Assembly (NCBI RefSeq): GCF_900155985.1
Contig: NZ_FTMA01000003.1
Coordinates: 283,778 to 347,777, forward strand
DNA from: Maribacter ulvicola
Lineage (GTDB): Bacteria; Bacteroidota; Bacteroidia; Flavobacteriales; Flavobacteriaceae
Length of the DNA stretch: 64,000 nucleotides
Reading direction: 5' to 3'
A program made the position numbers and the translations under genes. Under the pieces are notes generated by a model. That model was not told the origin of the DNA, ran no database searches, and saw only the letters and a list, made by a program, of their open reading frames with translations. The first letter of the stretch is position 1; every line of letters begins with the position of its first letter. Below, one piece after another: positions 17,288-25,947 of this stretch.

Positions 17288-17877
17288 TGGGCTATTTTTA
17301 GTAGCGCTTCTTCATATTCTGCTCTAGAATTTGCATTGAGCAATACCTCTTTATGTTTTGGAAACACCAAGTTCACATCTGAGTTTATAAGGAATTTTCT
17401 TGGACAAGAACCATTACCAGCTTCTAAATATGTTACAGACTTTTGTAAAGCTTCAGGTTCCCAAATAGCACAAAGTGGCTCTGGTAACGGGTTATCTGCA
17501 TCTGCAAAAGCACTAGCAATTTTGTTTGCATTTCTCGCCGCAACCAACTCCTGTAAAGCCTTTTTATCCATTAACGGTAAATCGCACGCCAATACCAACC
17601 AAGCAGCTTCAGGATAAGTTTTATGAGCAGATAATAATCCGTTATAAGGACCACGAAATTCATCATTATCCACTATAGTTTCAAAATCGTTTGAAATATC
17701 TTTCTCTTGATCTTTACGGATACTCAAAAACGTTTGATCACAAACCTCGTTCAACAAATGGTATAAATACTCTCGTTGTGGTAGGTTGTGGTAAGCAATT
17801 AAACCCTTGTCTTCTCCCATTCTTGTGCTTTTACCTCCGGAAAGCACCAAGCCGTATAACTTATCTTTGGAAATCAT
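17284..17877 (-). CDS. mobA: Molybdenum cofactor guanylyltransferase
   Basis: MobA attaches GMP to molybdopterin to make the guanine dinucleotide form of the cofactor. The nucleotide-binding loop LVLSGGKSTRMGEDKGL is at about residues 11-27, followed by ACDLPLMDKKALQEL with the metal-binding Asp, and PLPEPLCAIW. The length (197 aa) fits. Its presence suggests a DMSO-reductase-type enzyme somewhere in the genome, since sulfite-oxidase-type enzymes do not need the dinucleotide. It overlaps moaC by 17 nt and moeB by 4 nt. Confidence 0.93.
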   Translation of the reverse strand: MISKDKLYGLVLSGGKSTRMGEDKGLIAYHNLPQREYLYHLLNEVCDQTFLSIRKDQEKDISNDFETIVDNDEFRGPYNGLLSAHKTYPEAAWLVLACDLPLMDKKALQELVAARNANKIASAFADADNPLPEPLCAIWEPEALQKSVTYLEAGNGSCPRKFLINSDVNLVFPKHKEVLLNANSRAEYEEALLKIAQ

Positions 17878-18334
17878 TCTTCCCTCCTGTTTTTTGTTCT
17901 AATTGAATTGCCCCTATAACGATATCTTGTGAAAGGGCCTTGCACATATCATAAATAGTCAACGCGGCAATAGAAACTCCTGTTAAAGCTTCCATTTCCA
18001 CACCTGTTTTTTCATTGCATTTTACCGTACAAGTAATCTGAAATGCATCAAATTCCGGTTCAATTTCAATATTGATTTTTGATAGGTTTATTTGATGGCA
18101 TAAGGGTATTAATTCTGATGTTTTCTTTACCCCCTGTATACCTGCAATTACAGCTGTTTGTACAATACTTCCTTTTTTACCCACAAAATCTTGATCAGAC
18201 AAAGATTTGAACACCTCTGACGGAAACTTAATAGTTCCACTTGCAATTGCGGTACGTACCGAAACTTTTTTTTGAGAAACGTCTACCATGGTAGCGTTCC
18301 CAGATTCATCTATATGTGATAATTTCTTCTGCAT
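17861..18334 (-). CDS. moaC: Cyclic pyranopterin monophosphate synthase MoaC
   Basis: MoaC converts the MoaA product into cyclic pyranopterin monophosphate. The family motifs LIPLCHQINL, KTGVEMEALTGVS and MCKALSQD are all present, and the protein begins with the usual LSHIDESGNATMVDVS. The length (157 aa) is normal. Its start codon shares a base with the moaA stop, consistent with coupled translation of consecutive pathway steps. Confidence 0.96.
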   Translation of the reverse strand: MQKKLSHIDESGNATMVDVSQKKVSVRTAIASGTIKFPSEVFKSLSDQDFVGKKGSIVQTAVIAGIQGVKKTSELIPLCHQINLSKINIEIEPEFDAFQITCTVKCNEKTGVEMEALTGVSIAALTIYDMCKALSQDIVIGAIQLEQKTGGKNDFQR

Positions 18335-19317
18335 TATCCTCCTATTGAAGTCATTGAATTACTAAATACGTCTTTATATTTTTCTTGTGCTTCAAAACCT
18401 GTTTTAGCACGACTGCCTACAGCCTTTAAAATTTCCTTTTTAATATTCTCCTCCATATCATCAGCTCTCATAATTTCTCTAAGATTGGCACTTGCCTTGG
18501 CATATAAACAGGTGATAACATCACCTGTAGCCGATATTCTTAAACGATTACAACTACCACAAAATGTTCTACTAAAAGAAGGAATTACACCAAAAGTTCC
18601 TTTAAAACCGGGAATCTTGTAATTAATGGATGTTGATGTTTTTGGGGATTCTAATTTATAATAATCTGGATGCTCATTTCTTATATGTTCAAGTATGGTC
18701 TTAAAATCCCACTTGATAGTCTGAAATTCTTTAGATCCGCCATTAAAAGGCATTTCTTCCAAATAACGGACAGATACATTGTAATGTTTTGTTAACTCTA
18801 GCATAGGTAGAATATCATCTGTATTCTGACCGTCTAAAGCAATAAAATTAACACGAACATTAAATCCTTCAGTAATTAACCGAATCATGTTGTTATACAC
18901 CACATCATAGTGATTACGGCGCGTAATACGTTCAAAAGTCTCACGATTAATAGCATCCATACTCACATTAATATTTTTAATGCCTAGTTCTTTCAGCTCA
19001 TCTATAAACGGACCAATTAAAGTTGCATTCGTAGTAACAGAAATATCATTAAGTCCATCTAACTTTGACAAACTACGTAGCAACACCATTAAATCTTTAC
19101 GAACAAATGGTTCACCACCTGTAATTCGTATTTTATCTATGCCTTGTGAAACTACAATCTTGCTTAATTTCACCAACTCATCTATGGTAAACAACTTATC
19201 ATTTTTGGCAAAGTTAATTCCCTCTTCCGGCATGCAATAATTACAACGAAGATTGCAACGGTCCGTCACCGCCAATCTCAAGTAATTTATTGCTCTATTA
19301 TGGTTGTCTATTAACAT
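18334..19317 (-). CDS. moaA: GTP 3',8-cyclase MoaA
   Basis: MoaA is the radical-SAM enzyme that starts molybdenum-cofactor synthesis from GTP. The N-terminal cluster motif is CNLRCNYC, the C-terminal cluster is built from FCGSCNRLR and TCLYAK, and the protein ends in the required Gly-Gly (SIGG). The ATG at 19317 (MLIDNHNRAINYLRLAV) is chosen because the longer TTG start would extend into a repetitive, low-complexity spacer. The length is then 327 aa. Confidence 0.96.
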   Translation of the reverse strand: MLIDNHNRAINYLRLAVTDRCNLRCNYCMPEEGINFAKNDKLFTIDELVKLSKIVVSQGIDKIRITGGEPFVRKDLMVLLRSLSKLDGLNDISVTTNATLIGPFIDELKELGIKNINVSMDAINRETFERITRRNHYDVVYNNMIRLITEGFNVRVNFIALDGQNTDDILPMLELTKHYNVSVRYLEEMPFNGGSKEFQTIKWDFKTILEHIRNEHPDYYKLESPKTSTSINYKIPGFKGTFGVIPSFSRTFCGSCNRLRISATGDVITCLYAKASANLREIMRADDMEENIKKEILKAVGSRAKTGFEAQEKYKDVFSNSMTSIGG

Positions 19318-19329
19318 ATTTTTTAAAAA

Positions 19330-19379
19330 CAAGTTCAAGAGTCAAGTTCAAAAACAAAATCAAATTCAAAAACAAGTTC
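19330..19379. repeat. Imperfect CAAGTTCAA repeats before moaA
   Basis: Four imperfect copies of the word CAAGTTCAA start at 19330, 19343, 19361 (CAAATTCAA) and 19373 (partial), separated by A-rich spacers. They sit in the intercistronic region between moaE and moaA and are followed by a pyrimidine-rich tract. Confidence 0.6.
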
Positions 19380-19436
19380 TTATTCTCTCTTCTCTACACT
19401 CTATTTTCTTTACTCTTTTATCTCTTTTCTAATTTC
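19380..19436. other. Strand-asymmetric pyrimidine tract inside Moco operon
   Basis: On the plus strand this stretch is almost entirely T and C, with repeats of CTCT and TTCT. On the transcribed minus strand it is an AG-rich leader between moaE and moaA. Its composition differs sharply from its surroundings, and no gene is visible in it. Confidence 0.5.
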
Positions 19437-19853
19437 TCACGGATGTGCGGATACCCACACCGTTTTATTTTTAAATTTCTCTTTTTTCCATATAGGAACA
19501 GTCTCTTTTAAAGTATCGATAAGAAATCTACAGGCTTCAAAACACGCATCTCTATGCGCAGAAGATGCACCTACCACCACCACTGGTTCTTCAACTCCTT
19601 TTTCACCTACGGCATGTCTCATGACCACCTTGTTCAATGACCATTTTTCTAAAGCTGCATCTGCAATTTTCTCCATTTCTTTTAATGCCATTGACTTATA
19701 GGTTTCAAACTCTAAAGCAATTACTTCTTCATGGTTTGTAAACTCACGTACAGCGCCTACAAAAACACATATTCCTCCACTTTTGGCATCACTTAATTCA
19801 GTATACACCCTAGCGGTATCTATTACATCAACTATTTCAATTATTTTCTTCAT
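19437..19853 (-). CDS. moaE: Molybdopterin synthase catalytic subunit MoaE
   Basis: MoaE is the large subunit of molybdopterin synthase, which transfers sulfur from MoaD to the pterin. The sequence shows GGICVFVGAVREFTNHEEV, ALEFETYKSMALKEM, RHAVGEKGVEEPVVVVGASSAHRDACFEACRF-type core motifs and a C-terminal IWKKE with the conserved lysines. The length (138 aa) is normal. Its ATG shares a base with the moaD stop codon, matching the tight partnership of the two subunits. Confidence 0.95.
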   Translation of the reverse strand: MKKIIEIVDVIDTARVYTELSDAKSGGICVFVGAVREFTNHEEVIALEFETYKSMALKEMEKIADAALEKWSLNKVVMRHAVGEKGVEEPVVVVGASSAHRDACFEACRFLIDTLKETVPIWKKEKFKNKTVWVSAHP

Positions 19854-20092
19854 TAGCCTCCGCTTACCGGTGGTATTATAGCAATTTCATCATTGCCGTT
19901 CAAAGGTACACTATCATCGGCATACTCACTATTTACAGCGACCGCCAATGAGTTTAATTTCAAAAATTCAGGATAAGAACTTATAAGTTGTTTTTTTAGT
20001 TCGGCAACATTTATAGGCTTAAAATCATCAGAAAAACTGATTTCAGAACTTCCTACGATATCCTTTGTAATGCCAAAAAAAAGTACATTCAT
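19853..20092 (-). CDS. moaD: Molybdopterin synthase sulfur carrier subunit MoaD
   Basis: A 79-aa ubiquitin-fold sulfur carrier. It ends in IAIIPPVSGG, the C-terminal Gly-Gly that is adenylated by MoeB and thiocarboxylated. The start MNVLFFGITKDIVG is typical. It is the first gene of the cofactor operon, downstream of the terminator at 20131-20163. I could not identify a convincing promoter or a molybdenum-cofactor riboswitch in the short leader. Confidence 0.92.
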   Translation of the reverse strand: MNVLFFGITKDIVGSSEISFSDDFKPINVAELKKQLISSYPEFLKLNSLAVAVNSEYADDSVPLNGNDEIAIIPPVSGG

Positions 20093-20130
20093 ATTCCTTT
20101 AAAATTAGATAAATTCCAAGTTAGGTATAA

Positions 20131-20163
20131 AAAATAAGGTGCCATAAAAATGGCACCTATTTT
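20131..20163. terminator. Terminator between lipoprotein gene and moaD
   Basis: AAAATAaGGTGCCAT pairs with ATGGCACCTATTTT around a short A-rich loop, with one bulged A. It would end transcription of the gene at 20191-20985 before the cofactor operon begins. Confidence 0.8.
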
Positions 20164-20190
20164 AAAAGAATTATATGATTTTAAGAAAAC

Positions 20191-20985
20191 TTATTCCACA
20201 ATTACCGCTTCTGTAGGTTTAGCATAAAAGTCCGTTGATTTAGCTTCAACACTTAAACTTGCATTTTCAAAGTTAACGGTATTTGCAGGCGCTGTAATTT
20301 CCCCTTTTTCTACTTTATACCATGTAATTACTTTTGGCAACAAAATTTTATCAACTTCAACCCACTCCGCATAATTGATCCAATTAATTTTTTCTGAAGG
20401 TTCACCACTAAAATAAGTCATAGTATAGCCCAACCATTTCATTTCATATGTTTTTGCATCATAATGAATATAGTACTCGTCTGTAGATGAAGCACCTACT
20501 CCGCTATTATAAGAAATTTTATACCCTGGGTATGCAACTCCGTCATGAATCAAAGCATCAACTTCTTCGTACTTTATTCCTTCATCAGATAACACAAACG
20601 GCATTGAATAGAAATAAAACATTAAGTTATGATAGAACTTAGGTTTTCCTTCATAATTACCCGTATGATCTGAAAGCCAAACATCAGAACCATCATAACC
20701 AAGCGTATAGGCGTCTGTAGAAATTTTGTCCAATCTTTTCTGAAGATCGATAGTTTGTATTTCATTAAACTCTTTATTTGGCATCTCAAACTTCAACGTT
20801 TTGTAGCTTTTCCAAGCTTTTATCCCGCCATGAGCCTCAAACACCTTGTTTAATTCTGTTGGGTACTTACTTAAATCCAGCTCTTTCTCCACTTTCTCAA
20901 CAGAGTCGGCAATCGCTTCTTTTTTTGGAGCTTCTTTACATGAAAACAATGCCAGAGAGAATACTAATAGGTAGAATTTATTCAT
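20191..20985 (-). CDS. Lipoprotein of unknown function (DUF6503-like)
   Basis: A 264-aa exported lipoprotein with signal MNKFYLLVFSLALFSC. The mature protein starts with a charged linker, then FEAHGGIKAWKSYKTLKFEM. This is the opening of a Bacteroidota family (DUF6503-like) of beta-rich proteins resembling the LolA/outer-membrane lipoprotein-sorting fold. Later motifs are YDGSDVWLSDHTG and YPGYKISYN. No catalytic residues are obvious. It seems monocistronic and is divergent from the RNA methyltransferase gene. Confidence 0.7.
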   Translation of the reverse strand: MNKFYLLVFSLALFSCKEAPKKEAIADSVEKVEKELDLSKYPTELNKVFEAHGGIKAWKSYKTLKFEMPNKEFNEIQTIDLQKRLDKISTDAYTLGYDGSDVWLSDHTGNYEGKPKFYHNLMFYFYSMPFVLSDEGIKYEEVDALIHDGVAYPGYKISYNSGVGASSTDEYYIHYDAKTYEMKWLGYTMTYFSGEPSEKINWINYAEWVEVDKILLPKVITWYKVEKGEITAPANTVNFENASLSVEAKSTDFYAKPTEAVIVE

Positions 20986-21055
20986 TTTTTATATGATTTT
21001 TATGGTTTTAAAGACCTGTTAGTCGAGAAACTATAAGAGACTTACTAAATTGACC

Positions 21056-21063
21056 TATTTTTG
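21056..21063 (+). promoter_or_regulatory. -7 element of the SpoU methyltransferase gene
   Basis: TATTTTTG lies 6 nt before the ATG at 21070. A nominal TTG start at 21061 falls within this element and is therefore unlikely to be used. The mRNA should be nearly leaderless. No clear -33 TTG is seen. Confidence 0.6.
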
Positions 21064-21069
21064 CATTTC

Positions 21070-21873
21070 ATGCAAGCAACAAAATACATTAGCAGCACGC
21101 AAAACTCCCTAGTAAAAAAGGTACTACTTTTAAGGGAAAAATCAAGGGAGCGTAAAAAAACAGGCCTTTTTGTGTTAGAAGGGCTACGCGAGATAGAAAT
21201 TGCGAACAATGCAAACTATCATATTGATACGATATTATACTGCCAAGAAATTCTAGAAAATAGTGACATACTTCAGTCTTTCAATGCAAATCAGTTAATT
21301 TCCGTAAGTGGGGAGGTCTATAAAAAAATGGCTTACAGAGATAGCACTGAAGGTATTATAGCTATAGCAAAGGCTAAGGATCACGAGCTTTCTTCTTTAG
21401 CATTTGAAACTAAAAATCCATTAATACTAATTGCAGAAGCTCCCGAAAAACCTGGTAATATTGGCGCATTATTACGTACGGCAGATGCTGCAAATTTAGA
21501 TGCGGTTTTAATAGCAAACCCTAAAACAGACCTATACAACCCAAATATTATTAGATCAAGTGTAGGATGTGTTTTTTCCAGGGAGGTAAAAATGGGTAGC
21601 ACAACAGAGATTATATCCTACCTTAAAAGAGAAGGGTTTCAGATTTTCTGTGCTGCACTGTCAGCATCTAAAGATTATACAACGGTTGACTTCAAAGAAC
21701 CTACAGCTATAGTAGTAGGTACGGAGCACTCCGGTCTTAGTACTGAGTGGCTTAACAATGCCTCTCAAAATATTATTATACCCATGGAAGGCGCGATAGA
21801 TTCTATGAACGTTTCGGTCTCTGCCGCAATACTTATCTTTGAAGCCAAACGTCAGCGAAAAATAAATAAGTAA
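21070..21873 (+). CDS. TrmH/SpoU-family RNA 2'-O-methyltransferase
   Basis: A SPOUT-fold methyltransferase acting on rRNA or tRNA. Motif 1 is PEKPGNIGALLRTADAA, motif 2 IVVGTEHSGLS and motif 3 IPMEGAIDSMNVSVSAAI, forming the trefoil-knot SAM site. An N-terminal substrate-binding part starts STQNSLVKKVLLLREK. The length is 267 aa from the ATG at 21070, which the overlapping promoter element supports over an upstream TTG. The exact RNA target (for example a 23S rRNA ribose) cannot be told. Confidence 0.9.
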   Translation: MQATKYISSTQNSLVKKVLLLREKSRERKKTGLFVLEGLREIEIANNANYHIDTILYCQEILENSDILQSFNANQLISVSGEVYKKMAYRDSTEGIIAIAKAKDHELSSLAFETKNPLILIAEAPEKPGNIGALLRTADAANLDAVLIANPKTDLYNPNIIRSSVGCVFSREVKMGSTTEIISYLKREGFQIFCAALSASKDYTTVDFKEPTAIVVGTEHSGLSTEWLNNASQNIIIPMEGAIDSMNVSVSAAILIFEAKRQRKINK

Positions 21874-21919
21874 AACTTTTACTTTTTCTATCAAATTTAT
21901 CGTTTACAATTACATTATT

Positions 21920-23152
21920 ATGAATAATACATTCGTCTTTTACTGCATTCTTTTCATACTAATTGCAGAATTTATATTTGCTACGACAATGAATTATTTG
22001 AACGCACAGCAATTTAAAAACCCCATACCAGAAGATCTAAATGACGTTTATAACACTGAAGAATATGAAAAATCCCAAGCATACAAACTAACGAACTACA
22101 AATACAACCTTTTTACATCGGTTTTTTCACTATTATTGATTTTAGCGTTTCTGCTATTTGGCGGATTTGCTTGGGTAGATAGCATTGCTCAGAATCAAAG
22201 TGATAATACCATTGTACAGGCTTTGGTATTCTTTGGGATAATTATGATCGGAAGCGATATGATCAATATTCCATTTTCTTACTACCAAACTTTTGTAATC
22301 GAAGAAAGCTTCGGCTTCAACAAAACCACAAAAGCAACCTTTTTTATTGATAAGCTCAAGCAATGGTTAATGACCGTTATTGTTGGTGGCACAATGCTAT
22401 CGCTTATCATTTGGTTTTTTCAATGGGCAGGTACAGCCTTTTGGTTATATACTTGGGCACTGATTGCAATTTTCACCTTGTTCATAAATGTTTTTTACAG
22501 CAGGTTAATTGTACCCTTGTTCAATAAGCAAGAACCCCTAGAAGAGGGCACCTTAAAAGAAAAGATCAAAAACTACGCAGCACAAGTAGGTTTTGACCTG
22601 CAACAGATATTTGTCATCAATGGATCTAAACGCTCTACAAAAGCAAACGCCTACTTTTCTGGGTTTGGAAAAGAAAAGCGAGTAACTTTATATGACACCT
22701 TAATAGATGACTTGGAAGAAGAAGAAATTCTTGCCGTATTGGCACATGAAATAGGTCATTACAAGAAAAAACATATCGTATACAATCTGGTCACATCTAT
22801 TCTTCTTACCGGCTTCATGCTCTTGATACTTTCATTTTTCATCAACAACCCAGAAGTTTCATTGGCAATTGGGGTAGACAGCCCAAGTTTTCATGCTTCA
22901 CTAATTGGTTTTGGAATCTTATACAGCCCCATTTCTGAAATTACGGGCTTATTAATGAATTATTTTTCAAGAAAATTTGAATACCAGGCAGATGACTATG
23001 CAAAAAAAACTTATGCAGCTATACCATTAGTAACAGCTTTGAAAAAGCTATCAAAAAACAGTCTTAGCAACTTAACTCCACATCCAGCATACGTATTCAT
23101 GCACTATTCACATCCACCACTAATAGATCGCATACGTAATTTAAAGGCATAA
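21920..23152 (+). CDS. M48 family membrane metallopeptidase (Ste24/CAAX protease type)
   Basis: A 410-aa integral membrane zinc protease. It has an N-terminal helix, several more membrane spans (about 60-80, 95-115, 150-172, 177-197, 290-310, 325-345) and the catalytic motif AHEIGHY, with HEIGH at 276-280 and a third ligand Glu354 in EYQADDYA. The long N-terminal membrane domain places it with the Ste24/CAAX prenyl protease 1 subgroup rather than HtpX. Bacteria generally lack prenylated substrates, so it probably takes part in membrane protein quality control. Confidence 0.88.
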   Translation: MNNTFVFYCILFILIAEFIFATTMNYLNAQQFKNPIPEDLNDVYNTEEYEKSQAYKLTNYKYNLFTSVFSLLLILAFLLFGGFAWVDSIAQNQSDNTIVQALVFFGIIMIGSDMINIPFSYYQTFVIEESFGFNKTTKATFFIDKLKQWLMTVIVGGTMLSLIIWFFQWAGTAFWLYTWALIAIFTLFINVFYSRLIVPLFNKQEPLEEGTLKEKIKNYAAQVGFDLQQIFVINGSKRSTKANAYFSGFGKEKRVTLYDTLIDDLEEEEILAVLAHEIGHYKKKHIVYNLVTSILLTGFMLLILSFFINNPEVSLAIGVDSPSFHASLIGFGILYSPISEITGLLMNYFSRKFEYQADDYAKKTYAAIPLVTALKKLSKNSLSNLTPHPAYVFMHYSHPPLIDRIRNLKA

Positions 23153-23196
23153 TTTTTGTTGTGCATCATATAAGATTATCTTATTTTTAATCTAGT

Positions 23197-25401
23197 ATGA
23201 CACAGGCAGCGATAGAAGAAGAAAATAAACTTATAGCTCAAGAGTACAAAGAGCTACTTCGAATTAGTTATCAAACATTGACAGATGAGGATAAAAAACT
23301 AATACGGAGTGCTTTTGAGATAGCTGTTGATGCGCATAAAAATCAGCGAAGAAAATCTGGCGAAGCTTACATTTTTCATCCCATAGCGGTAGCTAAAATT
23401 GTTGCTTCTGAAATAGGACTGGATGCGGTATCTATAGCCTCTGCCCTATTGCATGATGTGGTCGAAGATACTGAATACACTTTAGATGACATAGATCGTA
23501 TGTTCGGTGAAACGGTAGCTCGCATTGTAGACGGACTTACTAAAATATCTCATTTAAAAAAAGACATGAACATTTCTCAACAAGCAGAGAATTTCAGAAA
23601 AATGCTTTTGACCTTAAATGATGATGTACGTGTAATTATCATAAAGATTGCCGATCGCTTTCATAACATGCTCACCATGGATTCCATGCCAGAGCACAAG
23701 CAAGTAAAGATTGCATCCGAAACCCTATACATCTATGCTCCATTAGCCCATAGAATTGGACTTTACAACATTAAAACAGAGCTAGAAGATTTAAGCTTAA
23801 AATATACAGAACCAGAAGTTTACAACTCTATTAAAGATAAAATAGAGGACAGCAAAGAAGATCAACAAGCTTATATTGATGCATTTTCAGGCATTATTGA
23901 CAATTCTCTCAAAAAAGAAGGACTCAATTATATTATAAAAGGTAGAATGAAATCTATCTTTTCTATGCGTAAAAAGATGATTGCCCAGAATGTCACTTTT
24001 GATGAGATCTATGACAAGTTTGCCATTAGAATTATTTATAAATCCGATATACAGAACGAGAAATTTCTTGCCTGGAAAATATATTCAATAGTCACCGATC
24101 ACTTTACCCCTAACCCAGTTAGATTACGAGATTGGATATCCTCTCCTAAATCTACCGGTTATGAAGCTTTGCATATTACCGTAATGGGCCCAAAAGGCAA
24201 ATGGGTAGAAGTACAGATCAGAAGTGAGCGCATGCATGAAATAGCAGAAAAAGGATATGCCGCACACTTCAAATACAAACATGGAGACCAAAAAGAACAA
24301 GGTATAGAAGTCTGGTTGAACAAACTACAAGAAGCCCTTGAAAATGCTAACACCAACGCTGTAGATTTTGTAGAGGAGTTTAAACTTAACCTATACTCAA
24401 AAGAGATATTTGTTTTTACCCCAAAAGGAGAATTAAGATCTTTACCAAAAGGAGCTACACCATTAGATTTTTCTTTCAACATACATACCGAAGTAGGTAT
24501 GCGCACCAGAGGAGCAAAAGTCAATGGCAAATTAGTTCCTTTGAACACCACTCTTTCTAGTGGAGACCAGGTGGAAATTATCACTTCCGATCAAGCAAAA
24601 CCAAATCAGAACTGGTTAGATTACGCTACCACGGCAAGAGCACGCGCAAAAATTAAATCTGTTTTAAGGGAAGAGAAAAAATCTGTAGCAGAAGATGGCA
24701 AGGAAATTTTACGCCGTAAGCTGAAATCACAAAAGATTTCGCTTAATGAAGATTCTATTAATAAAATGGTTTCCTTCTTTAAACTAAAAACTAGTTTAGA
24801 CTTATTTTATCGCGTAGGTATTGGCTCTATAGACAATACAATGATAAAAGATTTTGCCTCTTCATATAGTAACGCGTTCATAAGCTTCTTTAAGAACAGA
24901 ATGCGCAAATCGCCTGCCCAAGAAGATATCAATAAAGATGAGATTACCTCTAAATATGATATGCTTGTCTTTGGCAAAGAGGAAGAAAAGCTAGAGTACA
25001 AACTATCACAATGCTGCAACCCTATTCCTGGTGATGAGGTATTTGGTTTTGTAAGTGTATCTGAAGGAATTAAAGTCCATAAAAAGAATTGCCCTAATGC
25101 CATCTCTTTGCAGTCTAATTACGCTTATCGCATTATTAGTGCCAAATGGATAGATTCATCTCAACAAGAATACCAAGCTGACATAGTCATGACAGGTATT
25201 GACAACTTAGGCTTGGTAAGCGATATTACAGAAGTTATCTCTGATATTATGCACGTAAATATGCGTAATTTAAATTTCAGTACCGATGGCGGAACGTTTA
25301 AAGGCAAGATTACCGTGGTGGTTAAAAACAAGGCGGTATTGAAAAAACTGACCGATAATCTTATGAACATCAACGGTATTGATAAAGTTACTCGTATTTA
25401 G
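23197..25401 (+). CDS. Bifunctional (p)ppGpp synthetase/hydrolase
   Basis: The stringent-response enzyme of the long RelA/SpoT (Rel) type. The HD hydrolase domain is intact (HPIAVAKI with His61, LLHDVVEDT with His86-Asp87). The synthetase domain has RDWISSPKSTGYEALH. A TGS domain follows (EIFVFTPKGELRSLPKGATPLDF), then a conserved-cysteine region (SQCCNPIPGDEVFGF) and a C-terminal ACT domain. At 734 aa both activities are expected. Bacteroidota usually have one such enzyme. The neighbouring rel-fur-purA order is typical of Flavobacteria. Confidence 0.95.
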   Translation: MTQAAIEEENKLIAQEYKELLRISYQTLTDEDKKLIRSAFEIAVDAHKNQRRKSGEAYIFHPIAVAKIVASEIGLDAVSIASALLHDVVEDTEYTLDDIDRMFGETVARIVDGLTKISHLKKDMNISQQAENFRKMLLTLNDDVRVIIIKIADRFHNMLTMDSMPEHKQVKIASETLYIYAPLAHRIGLYNIKTELEDLSLKYTEPEVYNSIKDKIEDSKEDQQAYIDAFSGIIDNSLKKEGLNYIIKGRMKSIFSMRKKMIAQNVTFDEIYDKFAIRIIYKSDIQNEKFLAWKIYSIVTDHFTPNPVRLRDWISSPKSTGYEALHITVMGPKGKWVEVQIRSERMHEIAEKGYAAHFKYKHGDQKEQGIEVWLNKLQEALENANTNAVDFVEEFKLNLYSKEIFVFTPKGELRSLPKGATPLDFSFNIHTEVGMRTRGAKVNGKLVPLNTTLSSGDQVEIITSDQAKPNQNWLDYATTARARAKIKSVLREEKKSVAEDGKEILRRKLKSQKISLNEDSINKMVSFFKLKTSLDLFYRVGIGSIDNTMIKDFASSYSNAFISFFKNRMRKSPAQEDINKDEITSKYDMLVFGKEEEKLEYKLSQCCNPIPGDEVFGFVSVSEGIKVHKKNCPNAISLQSNYAYRIISAKWIDSSQQEYQADIVMTGIDNLGLVSDITEVISDIMHVNMRNLNFSTDGGTFKGKITVVVKNKAVLKKLTDNLMNINGIDKVTRI

Positions 25402-25425
25402 AAAAAGTAAATTAAAATTTAGCTG

Positions 25426-25433
25426 TACCTTTG
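25426..25433 (+). promoter_or_regulatory. -7 element of fur-purA
   Basis: TACCTTTG fits TAnnTTTG exactly. A possible TTG start at 25431 lies inside it and is rejected. Transcription from about 25439 gives a leader of about 12 nt before the ATG at 25452. Confidence 0.6.
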
Positions 25434-25451
25434 TATATTAATGCCGTAAAT

Positions 25452-25922
25452 ATGTCTTCTGATAAAAATCAAGAAATTGTAAAAAACGTCTTCACAACCT
25501 TTTTAGAGGACAAAGGACATAGAAAAACACCCGAACGTTACGCTATTCTTCAAGAAATTTATGAAAGCGATGAACATTTTGATATAGAATCGCTCTATAT
25601 TAAAATGAAAAATAAAAACTATCGCGTAAGTAGGGCTACACTCTATAATACCATTGAACTACTTTTAGATTGCAAATTGGTACGTAAACATCAATTTGGC
25701 AAAAACCAGGCACAATACGAGAAATCATACTTTGACCGTCAGCATGATCATGTTATTTTAACTGACACAGGAGAGGTAATGGAGTTTTGTGACCCAAGAA
25801 TTCAATCTATAAAAAAAACCATTGAAGAAGTTTTTGATATTAAAATAAATACACATTCCCTTTATTTTTATGGGACGAAAAATACTCCTGCAAAAGATGC
25901 GGACAAAAAAGAAGTAAAATAA
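25452..25922 (+). CDS. fur: Fur-family transcriptional regulator
   Basis: A winged-helix metal-dependent repressor. The DNA-binding part contains [15 protein letters not shown] and [15 protein letters not shown], and the regulatory metal site has RQHDHVIL. The usual CxxC structural zinc motif after the HxH is replaced by [12 protein letters not shown] (Thr104, Thr106), so this protein lacks the classic structural zinc pair. The ATG at 25452 gives 156 aa. Whether it senses iron, peroxide or zinc cannot be told. It is cotranscribed with purA, 25 nt away. Confidence 0.88.
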   Translation: MSSDKNQEIVKNVFTTFLEDKGHRKTPERYAILQEIYESDEHFDIESLYIKMKNKNYRVSRATLYNTIELLLDCKLVRKHQFGKNQAQYEKSYFDRQHDHVILTDTGEVMEFCDPRIQSIKKTIEEVFDIKINTHSLYFYGTKNTPAKDADKKEVK

Positions 25923-25947
25923 AACTAACCAAGTATATAATATTTAG

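Noticed and set aside
19318..19338. Upstream TTG start for moaA
   Set aside because: It would add seven residues encoded in the repeat region; the ATG at 19317 matches the family start.
19330..19436. CRISPR-like array
   Set aside because: The units are only 7-9 nt, imperfect, and without regular spacers; no cas genes are nearby.
20093..20130. Molybdenum-cofactor riboswitch before moaD
   Set aside because: The leader between the terminator and moaD is under 40 nt and shows no structured RNA.
24159..24584. Open frame of 141 codons on the minus strand
   Set aside because: It is fully inside the rel gene, has no recognisable protein features, and its neighbour frame is strongly conserved.
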